Assembly: GCF_007109225.1 (NCBI RefSeq)
Contig: NZ_VJZK01000002.1
Location: 405,176 to 469,175, forward strand
Source: Flavobacterium sp. GT3R68
Lineage (GTDB): Bacteria; Bacteroidota; Bacteroidia; Flavobacteriales; Flavobacteriaceae
Direction of reading: 5' to 3'
Length of the DNA stretch: 64,000 nucleotides
In this document: positions 1 through 9,342 of the stretch, piece after piece
How positions within the stretch are numbered: the first letter of the stretch is position 1
How the letters are laid out: each line of letters starts with the position of its first letter
The notes under the pieces: generated by a model
What the model was told of the DNA's origin: nothing
The model's database searches: none
The model's input: only the letters and a program-made list of their open reading frames with translations
Made by a program: the position numbers and the translations under genes

Positions 1-697
1 ATTTTTTCTTTTGATACAAATCTAATATTTGTTTTGCTTTTTCGGGCGAATTCATTTTGTTTTTATACAAGTCGGCCAACTTTTGATAGGTTACTTTGGA
101 CTGCCCAATTTCAATGGCTTTTAGGTAATGCTTTTCTGCGTCTTTATATCGTTTATGATATTCAGATATGTATCCTCTGGTGAGATAGCCGTCTACGGGA
201 GAAATCTTCATCAATTCATCCGAATATTTCTGTGCTTTTACTTCACTTCCGCCTACGATTCCAGGTAATTCCGTGTAAACAATTACTAGAGCCCAGCGTG
301 CATCAACATGTTTGGGATCTAATTTTACAGCGGTTTCAAAAGCGGTTTTGATATCATCGACCATGCTTAAAGCTTTGAGTTTGTTTCCGCTTCTCGCTTT
401 CATACCTAATGATTTACCGTACTTGAATTGATAATTCGCTTTTTTGGGGAATTGGTTCTTCAATTTCTTAAAATAGGCAATAGCCTCATCCCATTGTTTG
501 TTATGGATTGCAATATCTCCTAAATATTCAATAGTCTGGGTATGGTTTGGATTTTCCTGTAAATAGATTTCCAATTGAGGTTTAGCCAACACATATTTTC
601 CCTGATCGAAAAGCTTTTTGATCGCTTCGAAATCGGATTGGGACCAAAGATGAAATGGTGCCAAAAGCAAAACGTACAAGAGGAGTTTCACCTTCAT
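1..697 (-). CDS. TPR-repeat secreted protein (3' end outside window)
   Basis: Reading leftwards from the ATG at 697 gives 232 codons without a stop up to the window edge, so the C-terminus is missing. The product starts with a signal peptide (MKVKLLLYVLLLAPFHLWSQ), so it is exported. The rest is helical with TPR-like units, for example LGDIAIHNKQWDEAIAYFKK near residues 59-78 and YHKRYKDAEKHYLKAIEIG near 180-200. TPR units mediate protein contacts; no catalytic motif is visible. A terminator at 745-775 separates it from the upstream S46 peptidase gene, so it probably has its own promoter. The exact role is unknown. Confidence 0.75.
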   Translation of the reverse strand, partial: MKVKLLLYVLLLAPFHLWSQSDFEAIKKLFDQGKYVLAKPQLEIYLQENPNHTQTIEYLGDIAIHNKQWDEAIAYFKKLKNQFPKKANYQFKYGKSLGMKARSGNKLKALSMVDDIKTAFETAVKLDPKHVDARWALVIVYTELPGIVGGSEVKAQKYSDELMKISPVDGYLTRGYISEYHKRYKDAEKHYLKAIEIGQSKVTYQKLADLYKNKMNSPEKAKQILDLYQKKK

Positions 698-744
698 TTA
701 CCAAAAATAAAGAAATGAAAGCAATAATGCTCTATTTTAAACAA

Positions 745-775
745 AAAAACCGCTCCTTTCGGAACGGTTTCAGTT
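745..775 (-). terminator. Rho-independent terminator after S46 peptidase
   Basis: Stem of 9 bp with one mismatch (748-756 with 761-769), loop TTTC, followed on the minus strand by a run of seven T. It lies 17 bases past the stop codon at 792. Confidence 0.8.
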
Positions 776-791
776 TTTAATACGTTGTGAA

Positions 792-2942
792 TTACTTCAC
801 CAATGTCATTTCATCAACGATATGTTTAGCGCCTGAGAAGTTCTCAATCACCCATAACACATAACGAATATCCACATTGATTGTTCTTTGTAATTTAGAA
901 TCAAAGATTACGTCACCAGCCATAGCTTCAATGTTTCCGTCGAATGCCAAACCGATTAGTTCTCCTTTTCCGTTCAATACCGGTGAACCAGAGTTGCCAC
1001 CAGTAATATCGTTATCAGTAAGGAAATTTACGTGCATTGAACCATCTTTGTCTATAAAACGACCATAGTCTTTTCCTTTGTTCATATCAATCAAACGAAC
1101 CGGTAAATCAAATTCCTCATCTCCCTTTTTATATTTCTTAACCATACCGTCCATAGTCGTATAGTTATTCACTTTTGCATCATTACGCTTATCTGCAGGC
1201 AGCGAACGAACTTTACCATACGTTAAACGCAACGTTGAATTAGCATCCGGGTATTTAATAGTTCCGATTTTTGATTCGCGCAATCCTTCCACCAACAAAC
1301 GGAATGAAGATCCGTAATCATTCTGTGCTTTTGCAATTTCATCCGATTTTGAACCCAAATGTGTAATCATGTCGTTAGACAATTGTACCAATGGGTCATT
1401 GGTAATCATCGTTTCACTTGGCAATTCCAAAAATGCTTTGAATCTCTCCGGAGAAGTTAAAATACTTAAATCGAAAGCAGCGTTTACAAATTTAGTGTAA
1501 TCGTAATTGTTTTCTTTTCCAATTTTTTCAACCATTGGAGCAATTGCATATCCTTTTGATTTGGTAGCATACAAGTTCAATTCGGCAGCCATAATATCTT
1601 TCTCAGCAGCAATATGAACCTCTTTGAAGAATTCGTCAGCCGTCTCAACTAATTTTGGATACATTTCTTTACGCTTCGCAACATCTGCTTTGGCGTAATT
1701 TTCCAATTGTTTCCCTAAAGTTCTTCCGATAGTTCCATAAGAAGAAGCTCTGAACAATAACTGAAGGTAGTTGTCATGACGCGCTTTTTCGTTGGTCAAG
1801 GAGTAGAATTTATTGATATTGGCAATTACATTACCATATTTCGCTTTATTTTCTTTTTTGTTGGCCCATTTGTTGAATTTGGTTTCCTGAACAGCTTTTG
1901 ATTTTGCGGTACCAAATTTAGTCAATGCATCAATCATTCCCTGACGGTTTTTCCAGTAATTGGCAACACCTGCATATTTAGAAGCATAGACAAGGTTCAG
2001 TGCTTCACTTTTATCCATGTATACTTTCATTTTGTCCATTCCTACTTTTGAACCTTCAACGAAAGCGGGATATGCAAATTTCACGTTTTGCTCAATTCCA
2101 CCTGCTGGCATCCAACGGTTAGTTCTTCCAGGATATCCTAAAATCATTGCAAAATCACCTTCTTTTACTCCGCTTAAATTAACCGGTAAGTAATGTTTTG
2201 GTTTTAAAGGAACGTTATTCTGAGAATAATCAGATGGATTTCCGTTAGCATCTGCATAGATACGGAACATAGAAAAATCCGCTGTGTGACGTGGCCATTC
2301 CCAGTTGTCAGTATCTCCACCGAATTTACCCAGACTTTCGGGAGGCGTACCTACCAAACGAACGTCTTTGTAATCCTGGTAAACAAAATAGTAATATTCA
2401 TTTCCCTGGAAGAAAGGACGCACTGATACGGTATATTTTCCACCTTCGTTGTTTTCCTTTTCGATTAACGCAATTTCTTGGTTAACCGCCTTTTCTCTTT
2501 CTGCTTCCGTCATTTTATCATTTACTTTTGATAAAATACGTTTAGAGACATCATCCATACGAACAAAGAAACGAACATATAAACTTGAAGGTTTCATTTC
2601 AGCCTTTCTGTTTTCTGCCCAATACCCGTCTTTCAGATAATTTTTTTCTGCAGAAGACAATTCAGCGATAGCGTCATATCCACAGTGGTGGTTTGTTAAA
2701 ACCAATCCGTCTTTTGAAATTACTTCGGCAGTACAACCACCATTAAACTGAACAATTGCATCTTTCAAAGAGTGATGATTGATACTGTAAATTTCTTCGG
2801 CTGTCAGTTGCAAGCCCATTTTTTGCATATCGCGGTGATTCAAACGCTCGATGAACATTAAAAACCACATTCCTTCGTCGGCTTTTACGCTTGTTGGAAT
2901 AAGCATAATACCCACGATTAGGGACAAAAGTAATTTTTTCAT
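792..2942 (-). CDS. S46 family dipeptidyl-peptidase, DPP7-like
   Basis: Secreted serine peptidase that removes dipeptides from peptide N-termini in the periplasm. It is 716 aa, the usual S46 length, with a signal peptide ending near SVKA (residues 1-21). The chymotrypsin-like triad can be placed at His86 (TNHHC), Asp222 (RHTADF) and Ser651 (TGGNSGSP). In this family the residue near position 673 sets P1 preference: Arg gives Asp/Glu (DPP11), Gly gives hydrophobic residues (DPP7). Here the equivalent in LAFDGN is Gly669, so a DPP7-like preference for hydrophobic P1 is inferred. It is a single gene with its own terminator. The family assignment is firm; the specificity is an inference from one residue. 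Confidence 0.93.
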   Translation of the reverse strand: MKKLLLSLIVGIMLIPTSVKADEGMWFLMFIERLNHRDMQKMGLQLTAEEIYSINHHSLKDAIVQFNGGCTAEVISKDGLVLTNHHCGYDAIAELSSAEKNYLKDGYWAENRKAEMKPSSLYVRFFVRMDDVSKRILSKVNDKMTEAEREKAVNQEIALIEKENNEGGKYTVSVRPFFQGNEYYYFVYQDYKDVRLVGTPPESLGKFGGDTDNWEWPRHTADFSMFRIYADANGNPSDYSQNNVPLKPKHYLPVNLSGVKEGDFAMILGYPGRTNRWMPAGGIEQNVKFAYPAFVEGSKVGMDKMKVYMDKSEALNLVYASKYAGVANYWKNRQGMIDALTKFGTAKSKAVQETKFNKWANKKENKAKYGNVIANINKFYSLTNEKARHDNYLQLLFRASSYGTIGRTLGKQLENYAKADVAKRKEMYPKLVETADEFFKEVHIAAEKDIMAAELNLYATKSKGYAIAPMVEKIGKENNYDYTKFVNAAFDLSILTSPERFKAFLELPSETMITNDPLVQLSNDMITHLGSKSDEIAKAQNDYGSSFRLLVEGLRESKIGTIKYPDANSTLRLTYGKVRSLPADKRNDAKVNNYTTMDGMVKKYKKGDEEFDLPVRLIDMNKGKDYGRFIDKDGSMHVNFLTDNDITGGNSGSPVLNGKGELIGLAFDGNIEAMAGDVIFDSKLQRTINVDIRYVLWVIENFSGAKHIVDEMTLVK

Positions 2943-3045
2943 AATTTGATACTGTTTTTAGTGCTGCGAATATACTTTTTTTTGTAGTTGGCTGAAAATT
3001 ATAGGTTGTAAATATTTAACCTTAAGAAAATTTTAACTTTCAGGA

Positions 3046-3076
3046 ATAAAAAAACCTTTCAAAAGAAAGGTTTTTA
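3046..3076 (-). terminator. Terminator after M43-type protease
   Basis: Perfect 9-bp stem (3052-3060 with 3065-3073), loop AAAA, then a minus-strand T run. It sits about 20 bases past the stop at 3095. Confidence 0.8.
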
Positions 3077-3094
3077 TAAAAGATATAATCTTTA

Positions 3095-4360
3095 TTATTC
3101 GATTATGATTTTCTTAGTTGTAACAGTATTGTCTGCTTTTACAGTAACAAAATAGATTCCTGCGGCAGTCTCATTTAAATTAAATTTTTCGCTTAAATTA
3201 CTGTTATTTGTAAATTCATTTTCAAAAACTATTCTACCAGTTTGATCGCAAACTTTAACGGAATAATTACTTACTAAATCAGCAAATTGGATTGTAAAGC
3301 TTCCCTTATTCGGGTTTGGATAAATAGCGAATTTACTTAATGATGCCGTATTAGTACTAAGTAAAGTATTAGGTTTGAATTCAGCTATTATGGAATTGAT
3401 ATAAGCAAGAGCTCTTGTGGCTTGTCCTTGTGTAAACATATACATGCACGGATCATCCACATAGTCCATATAATTCATGGTTAATGATTTTAATGAAGCA
3501 CAAGCATTTACCGAGCCTGCTGCTGGGCAACCATACGATTCATTAGTAACCCTTGGAGTATCGCAAATCTTGTCGCCTTGTGTTGTACAGCTGGTGCCCG
3601 CTGGACTGCAACTACCTCCAAATGTATGATCTAAGTTAAAAAAGTGCCCTAATTCATGCGTTACTGTTCTTCCTAAATTGAACGGTGCTTGTGGCTGATA
3701 TCCAGTACAGCCGCTGCCTGTCCCAAAGCAAAACGTGTTCATTACAACAGTTTGACCTGCTGCTGGGGAACCTGCCAGTGGAGAATATCCTAAAATAGAC
3801 GCACCTTCATCCCTAACAACGAAATTCATGTAACCTGCCCAGGTTGCGTCAGAATCAGCTCCACCTAAAAAGTCAGTTCCAAAAGTAACAGCCTTGTCAC
3901 CATTTACCAATCCTGTTCCCGCCGGATGATTTTGAGTAGCAATAACGAATTGTACATTAAGGTTGCCTGTATTTACACCCGGATAAAACGCGCTGGCAGC
4001 CGGCCAGTTAGAAATGTCTGTATTTGAAGCATTATAATCCGCGTTAATCACGTCTATCTGGGTTTGTGCTAAAGCTCTGAAACAATCTTTAATCGTTACG
4101 CTACTAGCATTGGAAACTGAAGGAAAATGTACTGCAACGGGTATCGTAATTGTAGCTTGTGGACTTCTTTCAGTTGTTGCTTGCTGATTTAGCAATTTTT
4201 GGTACTCAATTTCAAATTTTGACTGGCGTTCCAAATATTGCTGTCTCGCAATAGGATCCGACATAATTTGCTGCATTTTGGCATCTTTACCGCAAGTTCT
4301 GTGTTGTGCAAAAACAGAAACGCTTAGAAGCGAAAACAAAATAAGTAAATTCAATTTCAT
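3095..4360 (-). CDS. Secreted zinc metalloprotease, M43 pappalysin-like, T9SS cargo
   Basis: Extracellular metzincin protease of 421 aa. A signal peptide (MKLNLLILFSLLSVSVFAQ) is followed by a pro-region and a catalytic domain with HELGHFFNLDH: zinc ligands His235, His239 and His245, general base Glu236. A Met-turn NYMDY lies downstream. The residue usually Gly at the eighth position of the motif is Asn here. The last 75 or so residues (from SKFAIYPNPNKGSF to KKIIIE) are a type A T9SS sorting domain, so PorU in this window is a likely processor. An in-frame ATG at 4408 exists but lies upstream of the promoter at 4387-4416, so 4360, directly before the signal peptide, is the start. Confidence 0.9.
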   Translation of the reverse strand: MKLNLLILFSLLSVSVFAQHRTCGKDAKMQQIMSDPIARQQYLERQSKFEIEYQKLLNQQATTERSPQATITIPVAVHFPSVSNASSVTIKDCFRALAQTQIDVINADYNASNTDISNWPAASAFYPGVNTGNLNVQFVIATQNHPAGTGLVNGDKAVTFGTDFLGGADSDATWAGYMNFVVRDEGASILGYSPLAGSPAAGQTVVMNTFCFGTGSGCTGYQPQAPFNLGRTVTHELGHFFNLDHTFGGSCSPAGTSCTTQGDKICDTPRVTNESYGCPAAGSVNACASLKSLTMNYMDYVDDPCMYMFTQGQATRALAYINSIIAEFKPNTLLSTNTASLSKFAIYPNPNKGSFTIQFADLVSNYSVKVCDQTGRIVFENEFTNNSNLSEKFNLNETAAGIYFVTVKADNTVTTKKIIIE

Positions 4361-4386
4361 TGTATACATTAGTTGGTTAAGTTGGG

Positions 4387-4416
4387 CAAATATATTACAA
4401 TCATTCACTCATGCAA
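4387..4416 (-). promoter_or_regulatory. Bacteroidota promoter for M43 protease
   Basis: On the minus strand: TTG (4416-4414), 19 bp, TATATTTG (4394-4387). This is the full consensus of Bacteroidota housekeeping promoters. Transcription would begin near 4380, which favours the ATG at 4360 over 4408. Confidence 0.75.
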
Positions 4417-4619
4417 TAATTTTATAACAAATTGTGCTGAATTAGTGATATTTATTTTTTTGAAGTGCCCTGAAAATAGTGTCGAAGACCAAAATACAAA
4501 AAGCCAATTCCATAAATGTGAATTGATTGGTCAATTAGATTTCGTATTTGCAGCAATTATACTAGTCCAAAATGGAAATTTTTTCTTAAATTTAATCTTC
4601 AACTAAACAAACAATAATT

Positions 4620-5081
4620 ATGGGATTATTTTCATTTATCAAAGGGGTGGGAGCTAAAATATTCGAAAAAAAAGAAACCGAAGCACCTGAAGAAGAAAAA
4701 GCACAATTAAAAGCGAGTGCTCTGTTAAGTTATGTTCAAGGACTTGGATTACCATTTAAGACAATTAAGATTGCATTAAGGGGCGACGATGTGGTTTTGA
4801 CGGGTGAGGTGGAAAACCAGGCGAATTCTGAAAAAATTGTTTTGGCTGTTGGGAATGTTGAAGGCGTCGCTACTGTCGACAACCTAATGACCGTTAAAAC
4901 ATCCTCGCCGGAATCTAAATATCATACGGTTGAATCTGGTGATTGGCTTTCTAAAATCGCTGAAAAATATTATGGAGACGCAAAAAAATTCGATTTCATT
5001 TTTGAAGCCAACAGACCGATGCTTTCGGACCCTGATAAAATTTACCCCGGTCAGGTTTTGAGAATACCAACATTAGTGTAA
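4620..5081 (+). CDS. BON-LysM protein, Kbp/YgaU-like
   Basis: Small protein of 153 aa with two domains: a BON domain (about residues 30-95, ending GVATVDNLMTV) and a C-terminal LysM domain (about 100-151, YHTVESGDWLSKIAEKYYGD to YPGQVLRIP). This pair is typical of E. coli Kbp (YgaU), a cytoplasmic potassium-binding protein of about 149 aa. No signal peptide is visible, which agrees with Kbp. Similarity of layout suggests ion binding or envelope stress, but Bacteroidota members are poorly studied. It stands alone between convergent obgE and a divergent protease gene. The 259 bases upstream hold the protease promoter and no other gene. Confidence 0.85.
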   Translation: MGLFSFIKGVGAKIFEKKETEAPEEEKAQLKASALLSYVQGLGLPFKTIKIALRGDDVVLTGEVENQANSEKIVLAVGNVEGVATVDNLMTVKTSSPESKYHTVESGDWLSKIAEKYYGDAKKFDFIFEANRPMLSDPDKIYPGQVLRIPTLV

Positions 5082-5090
5082 GTACTAAAT

Positions 5091-5123
5091 AAAAAAGGTT
5101 TCAATTTGATTGAAACCTTTTTT
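5091..5123. terminator. Bidirectional terminator, lysM gene / obgE
   Basis: 14-bp perfect stem (5091-5104 with 5110-5123), 5-base loop, with A run on one side and T run on the other. An outer AGTACT/AGTACT inverted repeat extends it. It lies between two convergent genes. Confidence 0.85.
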
Positions 5124-5141
5124 ATTAGTACTGTCTAAATT

Positions 5142-6149
5142 TTACTCTTCAGTATTCAGCATTTGCCATAATTTGTCTTTCAATTCCTGCAATCCCTGTT
5201 GGGCTACCGACGAAATAAACATGTAGGGAATGTCTTTAAACGAAACATCCAGTTCTGCTTTCAGTTCTGCTTTTAAAGCATCGTCTAACATATCACATTT
5301 TGAAATCACGACAATACGCTCTTTATCCAACATCTCCGGGTTGTATTTGGTCAATTCGTTTACCAAAATATCATACTCCCCTTTTATATCCGGTGTATCC
5401 ACTGGAACCAAAAACAAAAGCGTAGAATTTCGTTCAATATGGCGCAGGAAATAATGCCCCAATCCTTTTCCTTCTGCAGCGCCTTCAATAATTCCAGGAA
5501 TATCGGCAATCACAAACGATTGAAAATCCCTGTAAGCAACAATTCCCAAATTTGGTTTTAAGGTTGTAAAAGGGTAATCGGCAATTTTTGGTTTTGCTGA
5601 CGTCAGCACGGATAACAATGTCGATTTTCCTGCATTTGGAAAACCTACTAATCCAACATCTGCCAATACTTTCAGCTCCAAAATCATATCGATTTCTTCC
5701 GATGGCAATCCAGGCTGTGAATATCTTGGCGTCTGATTGGTCGAACTTCTAAAATGCCAATTTCCTAATCCTCCTTTTCCACCACGGGCAACAATACGTT
5801 TTTCGCCGTGCTCTGTAATTTCAAAAAGGATTTCATTGGTTTCTTTATCGCGGACAACAGTTCCTAAAGGCACTTCAATATATTTATCATCTCCGTCTGC
5901 GCCGGTACTTCTGTCGCCACCACCATCACCACCATGTCCTGCTTTAACGTGTTTGGCAAATTTTAAGTGGAACAACGTCCACAATCCTTTATTTCCAACA
6001 AGATAAACGTGACCACCACGGCCTCCGTCTCCACCATCCGGTCCTCCTTTTTCTATAAATTTTTCTCTATGCAAGTGCGTAGATCCTTTTCCGCCTTTAC
6101 CCGACGAAACATATATTTTTACGTAATCTACAAAATTCCCTTCAGTCAT
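5142..6149 (-). CDS. obgE: Obg family GTPase
   Basis: Essential ribosome-associated GTPase acting in 50S subunit maturation and stress signalling. It is 335 aa. The glycine-rich Obg fold spans residues 1-158 ([20 protein letters not shown]), followed by the G domain: P-loop GFPNAGKST at 169-177, G3 DIPG at 216-219, G4-like SKCD at 283-286 and G5-like SSVA near 313. G4 has Ser where NKxD is usual. The protein ends right after the G domain, so it lacks the OCT domain of longer Obg proteins. It is the last gene of the leftward group hpt-adk-CNNM-obgE, with 58 bases to the gene before it. Confidence 0.97.
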   Translation of the reverse strand: MTEGNFVDYVKIYVSSGKGGKGSTHLHREKFIEKGGPDGGDGGRGGHVYLVGNKGLWTLFHLKFAKHVKAGHGGDGGGDRSTGADGDDKYIEVPLGTVVRDKETNEILFEITEHGEKRIVARGGKGGLGNWHFRSSTNQTPRYSQPGLPSEEIDMILELKVLADVGLVGFPNAGKSTLLSVLTSAKPKIADYPFTTLKPNLGIVAYRDFQSFVIADIPGIIEGAAEGKGLGHYFLRHIERNSTLLFLVPVDTPDIKGEYDILVNELTKYNPEMLDKERIVVISKCDMLDDALKAELKAELDVSFKDIPYMFISSVAQQGLQELKDKLWQMLNTEE

Positions 6150-6207
6150 TTTTTTAAGTATTCAGTTTTCAGATGTCGTTTAATTAAAATCGAATCTGTC
6201 TGCTATA

Positions 6208-7482
6208 TTATTTTTGCAATGCCTTTACCATAACCTTATCAATCTTTACACCATCCATATCAATCACTTCGAGCTCAAATTTCTGCCAGATTAATTTTTC
6301 TCCCTGTCTTGGAATATGGGAGAGCTCGGTCATTATCAGTCCGCTAACCGTAGTTACTTCATAATCGTTGATCAATTCATCCAATTCGAAATACGTTAAA
6401 AAATCGTGCAGCGAATAGTGCCCGTCAACCAGCCATGTTCCGTCCTCCCTTTCCACCAGATGAAAATCATCTTTATAAAAATCAGAAGCATCTCCAACCA
6501 AGGCTTCAAGAATATCATTTAATGTGATAATCCCCTGAAAAACGCCATATTCATCGGATACAAAAGCATAATGAATTCCACTGTTTTTGAAGTTTTCCAA
6601 AGCTTTGTAAGCCGTAGTCTGTTCCATGATAAAAGGAGCTTCCGTAATGATATTCGCCAAATCGAAATTATCGTCATCAATATGAGAAAAAATACTTTTG
6701 AGATTCACGACACCAACAATGTTGTCATAATTGTCACTGTACACGGGATAAACCGAATGCAGTTCTTTAGACATAAATTCCTTTACCTGTACTTTATTGG
6801 CATGCAGCGGTAAAAAAACCACTGATTTCCGGTGCGTCATCAATGAATTGACTTTCCGGTCTCCAATATGGAACACACGCTCCACAATATCCTGTTCAAT
6901 TTCCTGTACTTCGCCACCTTCAGTTCCTTCCTTGATAATGGCCTTGATTTCTTCTTCGGTAACTTTACCATCGGCCGAAGGTTTGATCATTAATACCTTT
7001 AGTAAAAATTCTGTAGAGATGGTCAGCAACCAAATAAATGGCGCCGTAATGATCGAAATGACTTTCATCGGTATTGCAACCGCTTTAGCGATGGCTTCGG
7101 GATGATTCAATCCAATTCGTTTCGGTAATAATTCACCTAAAACCAAAGAGAAAAAAGTCAGTGTTACTACGACAATACCCACGGCAATCGAGTTCGCAAA
7201 AGGTCTTAAGCTCGCGAATCCTTCAATAAACAATTGAACATCAGTAGTGATTTTGTTCCCACTAAAGATACCGGTTAGAATTCCAATTAACGTGATTCCG
7301 ATTTGAACCGTAGATAAAAATTTGTTCGGAGAATTGGCTAATTCCAATGCAGCCTGCGAACTTTTATTGCCTTTTTTGGCGGCATTTTCCAAACGGTTTT
7401 TGCGAGCCGAAATCAACGCGATTTCCGACATGGAAAACACACCGTTAAGGATAATTAGAAAAAATATTATTGCTATCTCCAT
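6208..7482 (-). CDS. CNNM/CorC-type transporter with CBS pair
   Basis: Integral membrane protein of 424 aa of the hemolysin C/CNNM group. Its order is a DUF21 membrane domain (about 1-190, several hydrophobic segments, typical SEIALISARKNRLE near 19-32), a CBS pair (about 205-330, LMTHRKSVVFLP, NDILEALVGD) and a CorC_HlyC domain at the C-terminus (from about 340, EDGTWLVDGHYSL). Relatives are linked to magnesium or cobalt efflux, and the CBS pair binds adenine nucleotides. Older names call it hemolysin, but toxin activity is not implied. It lies 23 bases after adk and upstream of obgE in one leftward group. Confidence 0.9.
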   Translation of the reverse strand: MEIAIIFFLIILNGVFSMSEIALISARKNRLENAAKKGNKSSQAALELANSPNKFLSTVQIGITLIGILTGIFSGNKITTDVQLFIEGFASLRPFANSIAVGIVVVTLTFFSLVLGELLPKRIGLNHPEAIAKAVAIPMKVISIITAPFIWLLTISTEFLLKVLMIKPSADGKVTEEEIKAIIKEGTEGGEVQEIEQDIVERVFHIGDRKVNSLMTHRKSVVFLPLHANKVQVKEFMSKELHSVYPVYSDNYDNIVGVVNLKSIFSHIDDDNFDLANIITEAPFIMEQTTAYKALENFKNSGIHYAFVSDEYGVFQGIITLNDILEALVGDASDFYKDDFHLVEREDGTWLVDGHYSLHDFLTYFELDELINDYEVTTVSGLIMTELSHIPRQGEKLIWQKFELEVIDMDGVKIDKVMVKALQK

Positions 7483-7505
7483 ATATGTTTAGAAAACGTG
7501 GCTCT

Positions 7506-8078
7506 TTAAAGATTTGCGATTACTCCGCTTAAGCGCTCGGTAATTTCAGATATAGACCCAATTCCGTTTACCGGAAAAAATTTATTTTGTTTATGGTAAT
7601 ACTCTATTAAAGGAGCTGTTTTTTCATTGTATTCCTGGTAACGGTTTCTGATTTTCTCGACATCCTGATCGTCTGCCCTACCGCTGGTTTTTCCTCTTTC
7701 GAGCAATCGTTGTACCAGAACCTCATCATCAGCTTCCAAAGCAATTGTAGCGGTAACTTCCCAGTCTTTTGAAGCTAAAAAAGCATCCAGAGCATCAGCC
7801 TGTGCCAGCGTTCTTGGAAAACCATCAAATAAAAAACCATTTGTATCGGTATGTCTTTCCACCTCATCCTGAAGCATTTTTATTGTTACTTCATCCGGTA
7901 CCAAATCCCCGCGGTTGATGTAACTTTTTGCCTCAATCCCTAGTGGCGTTTCATTCTTAATATTGTAACGGAAAATGTCGCCCGTTGAAATGTGTGTTAA
8001 ATTATATTTTTCTTTCAAAAATTCTGCCTGAGTCCCTTTTCCGGCGCCCGGCTTTCCAAATAATACAATGTTAATCAT
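7506..8078 (-). CDS. adk: Adenylate kinase
   Basis: Cytoplasmic enzyme converting ATP + AMP to 2 ADP. It is 190 aa. P-loop GKPGAGKGT is at 8-16, the AMP-binding segment has STGDIFR and LVPDEV, and DGFPRT is near 85. The LID is short (RGKTSGRADD), so this is the short type without a zinc LID, normal for Bacteroidota. It follows hpt with 23 bases between them, grouping purine salvage with nucleotide energy balance. Confidence 0.97.
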   Translation of the reverse strand: MINIVLFGKPGAGKGTQAEFLKEKYNLTHISTGDIFRYNIKNETPLGIEAKSYINRGDLVPDEVTIKMLQDEVERHTDTNGFLFDGFPRTLAQADALDAFLASKDWEVTATIALEADDEVLVQRLLERGKTSGRADDQDVEKIRNRYQEYNEKTAPLIEYYHKQNKFFPVNGIGSISEITERLSGVIANL

Positions 8079-8101
8079 GATGAGTGTTGCGTAGTTAAAT
8101 T

Positions 8102-8629
8102 TTATTTTAGCTGATATACTTCCGGCAGGTTTCTCCCTAATCCGTCATAATCCAATCCGAAACCTACAATGAATTTGTTCGGTATGCGAATACCAATATA
8201 ATCAATTTTGATGTCTTTTTTATAAGCTTCCGGTTTAAAAAACAGCGTAGCTATTTTGAAATGTTTCACATTCTGCCTTTTGAAAAGGTCTTTCAATTCT
8301 GCCAAAGTGTTCCCGGTATCCACAATATCTTCAATTACCACTACCGATCTCCCGGTTAAATCTTCATTCAATCCAATCAGTTGTTTTACCTGATCCGTGG
8401 AAGAAGTACCTTCATAGGAAGCCAATTTGATAAAACTCACTTCGCAGGGCGATTTGTAATGCTTCATAAAATCAGAAACCACCATAAATGAACCATTCAA
8501 AACACCAATAAAAATGGGAGTTTCATCGGCAAAGTCGGCTTCCACCTGACTGGCCATTGTGGCAAGTGCAAAATCTATTTCTTTCGCAGAAATAAACGGA
8601 ACAAATTGTTTATCGTGAAGTTGTATCAC
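8102..8629 (-). CDS. hpt: Hypoxanthine phosphoribosyltransferase
   Basis: Purine salvage enzyme joining hypoxanthine or guanine to PRPP to give IMP or GMP. It is 175 aa, typical for type I PRTases. The PRPP-binding motif VVVIEDIVDTGNTL is at about 96-109. SFIKLASYEGTSS matches the flexible catalytic loop. It is first in the leftward group with adk, the CNNM gene and obgE. A minus-strand TATCTTTG at 8655-8662 lies 26 bases before the ATG and is the likely promoter core for the group. Confidence 0.95.
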   Translation of the reverse strand: MIQLHDKQFVPFISAKEIDFALATMASQVEADFADETPIFIGVLNGSFMVVSDFMKHYKSPCEVSFIKLASYEGTSSTDQVKQLIGLNEDLTGRSVVVIEDIVDTGNTLAELKDLFKRQNVKHFKIATLFFKPEAYKKDIKIDYIGIRIPNKFIVGFGLDYDGLGRNLPEVYQLK

Positions 8630-8654
8630 CTTTTTTCGGTTTTAAAATAATTCG

Positions 8655-8662
8655 CAAAGATA
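8655..8662 (-). promoter_or_regulatory. Promoter -7 box for hpt group
   Basis: Minus-strand TATCTTTG fits TAnnTTTG and lies 26 bases upstream of the hpt ATG. No clear TTG is found at the usual distance, so only the -7 element is supported. Confidence 0.5.
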
Positions 8663-8753
8663 CTGAATTAGTATTCAGTTGTTAATGTTCTGTCCGCAGA
8701 TTTTAATTATTTTTGACTCGAGCCCAACGGGGCGAACAGTACGGAGTAAAACT

Positions 8754-9287
8754 ATGGAAAATCAGTTTTATAAAAGAATCGACTCCAGCAATGCCAGTAC
8801 CAACTGCAGAAACGGATTACGGGATTTTGTGCTTCACAATCCGGAATATCTGTCTGAATTGTGCACGATTGCCTTAAATACGAATTACAAAAACCATTAT
8901 AAAGGAGTGTAGATTCTGGAAATTATTGCCGAAACGAAAACTGAACTTCTTTCTGATTTTAAAAATATTATATGTGACGAATTTTCAACTATTAAAAATG
9001 AATCAGCTATCAGAGGTATGTCGCGCGTTGCTTTTTTCCTGGGAACGGCAACAGAAATAAAACTCACTGAAACCCAGCAAGAAAAAATTATCGAAATCTG
9101 CCTGGATTGGCTCATCCGGGACGAACGGGTCGCACCAAAAGTATACGCCATGAAAACCCTTGGCCATTTTGCTCAAAAAAACCCGTGGATAAATGAAGAA
9201 TTACGCAACATTATTAATAAGGATTACGCCGGTCAATCCGCCGGATACAAAGCGTCTGCGAGGGAAGTTTTAAAGAAACTGAAATAG
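8754..9287 (+). pseudogene. Helical-repeat protein gene split by one TAG
   Basis: One reading frame runs from ATG 8754 to the stop at 9287 (177 residue positions) with a single interruption, TAG at 8910-8912. The first 52 residues (MENQFYKRIDSSNASTNCRN onwards) end at the TAG; the frame continues at once with ILEIIAETKTELLSDF and reaches GYKASAREVLKKLK. No frameshift is involved. The surrounding KNHYKGV-stop-ILE suggests that a Trp codon (TGG) was changed to TAG. The product looks all-helical, HEAT-like, with no known catalytic motif. It could be a recent pseudogene, a base-call error, or two short proteins, the second perhaps starting at ATG 9018. Function unknown. Confidence 0.7.
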
Positions 9288-9313
9288 CGTTTTCCTATTC
9301 AACCATTATAAAG

Positions 9314-9321
9314 TATCTTTG
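9314..9321 (+). promoter_or_regulatory. Promoter -7 box for purK-purE
   Basis: TATCTTTG matches TAnnTTTG and lies 21 bases before ATG 9343. Transcription would start near 9328, after an earlier in-frame TTG at 9319, so 9343 is the supported start. The -33 TTG is not clear. Confidence 0.55.
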
Positions 9322-9342
9322 CTGATAACAAACAACTACACA

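Noticed and set aside
4361..4408. Longer M43 protease start at 4408
   Set aside because: It lies upstream of the -7 box of a full consensus promoter and puts 16 extra residues before the signal peptide.
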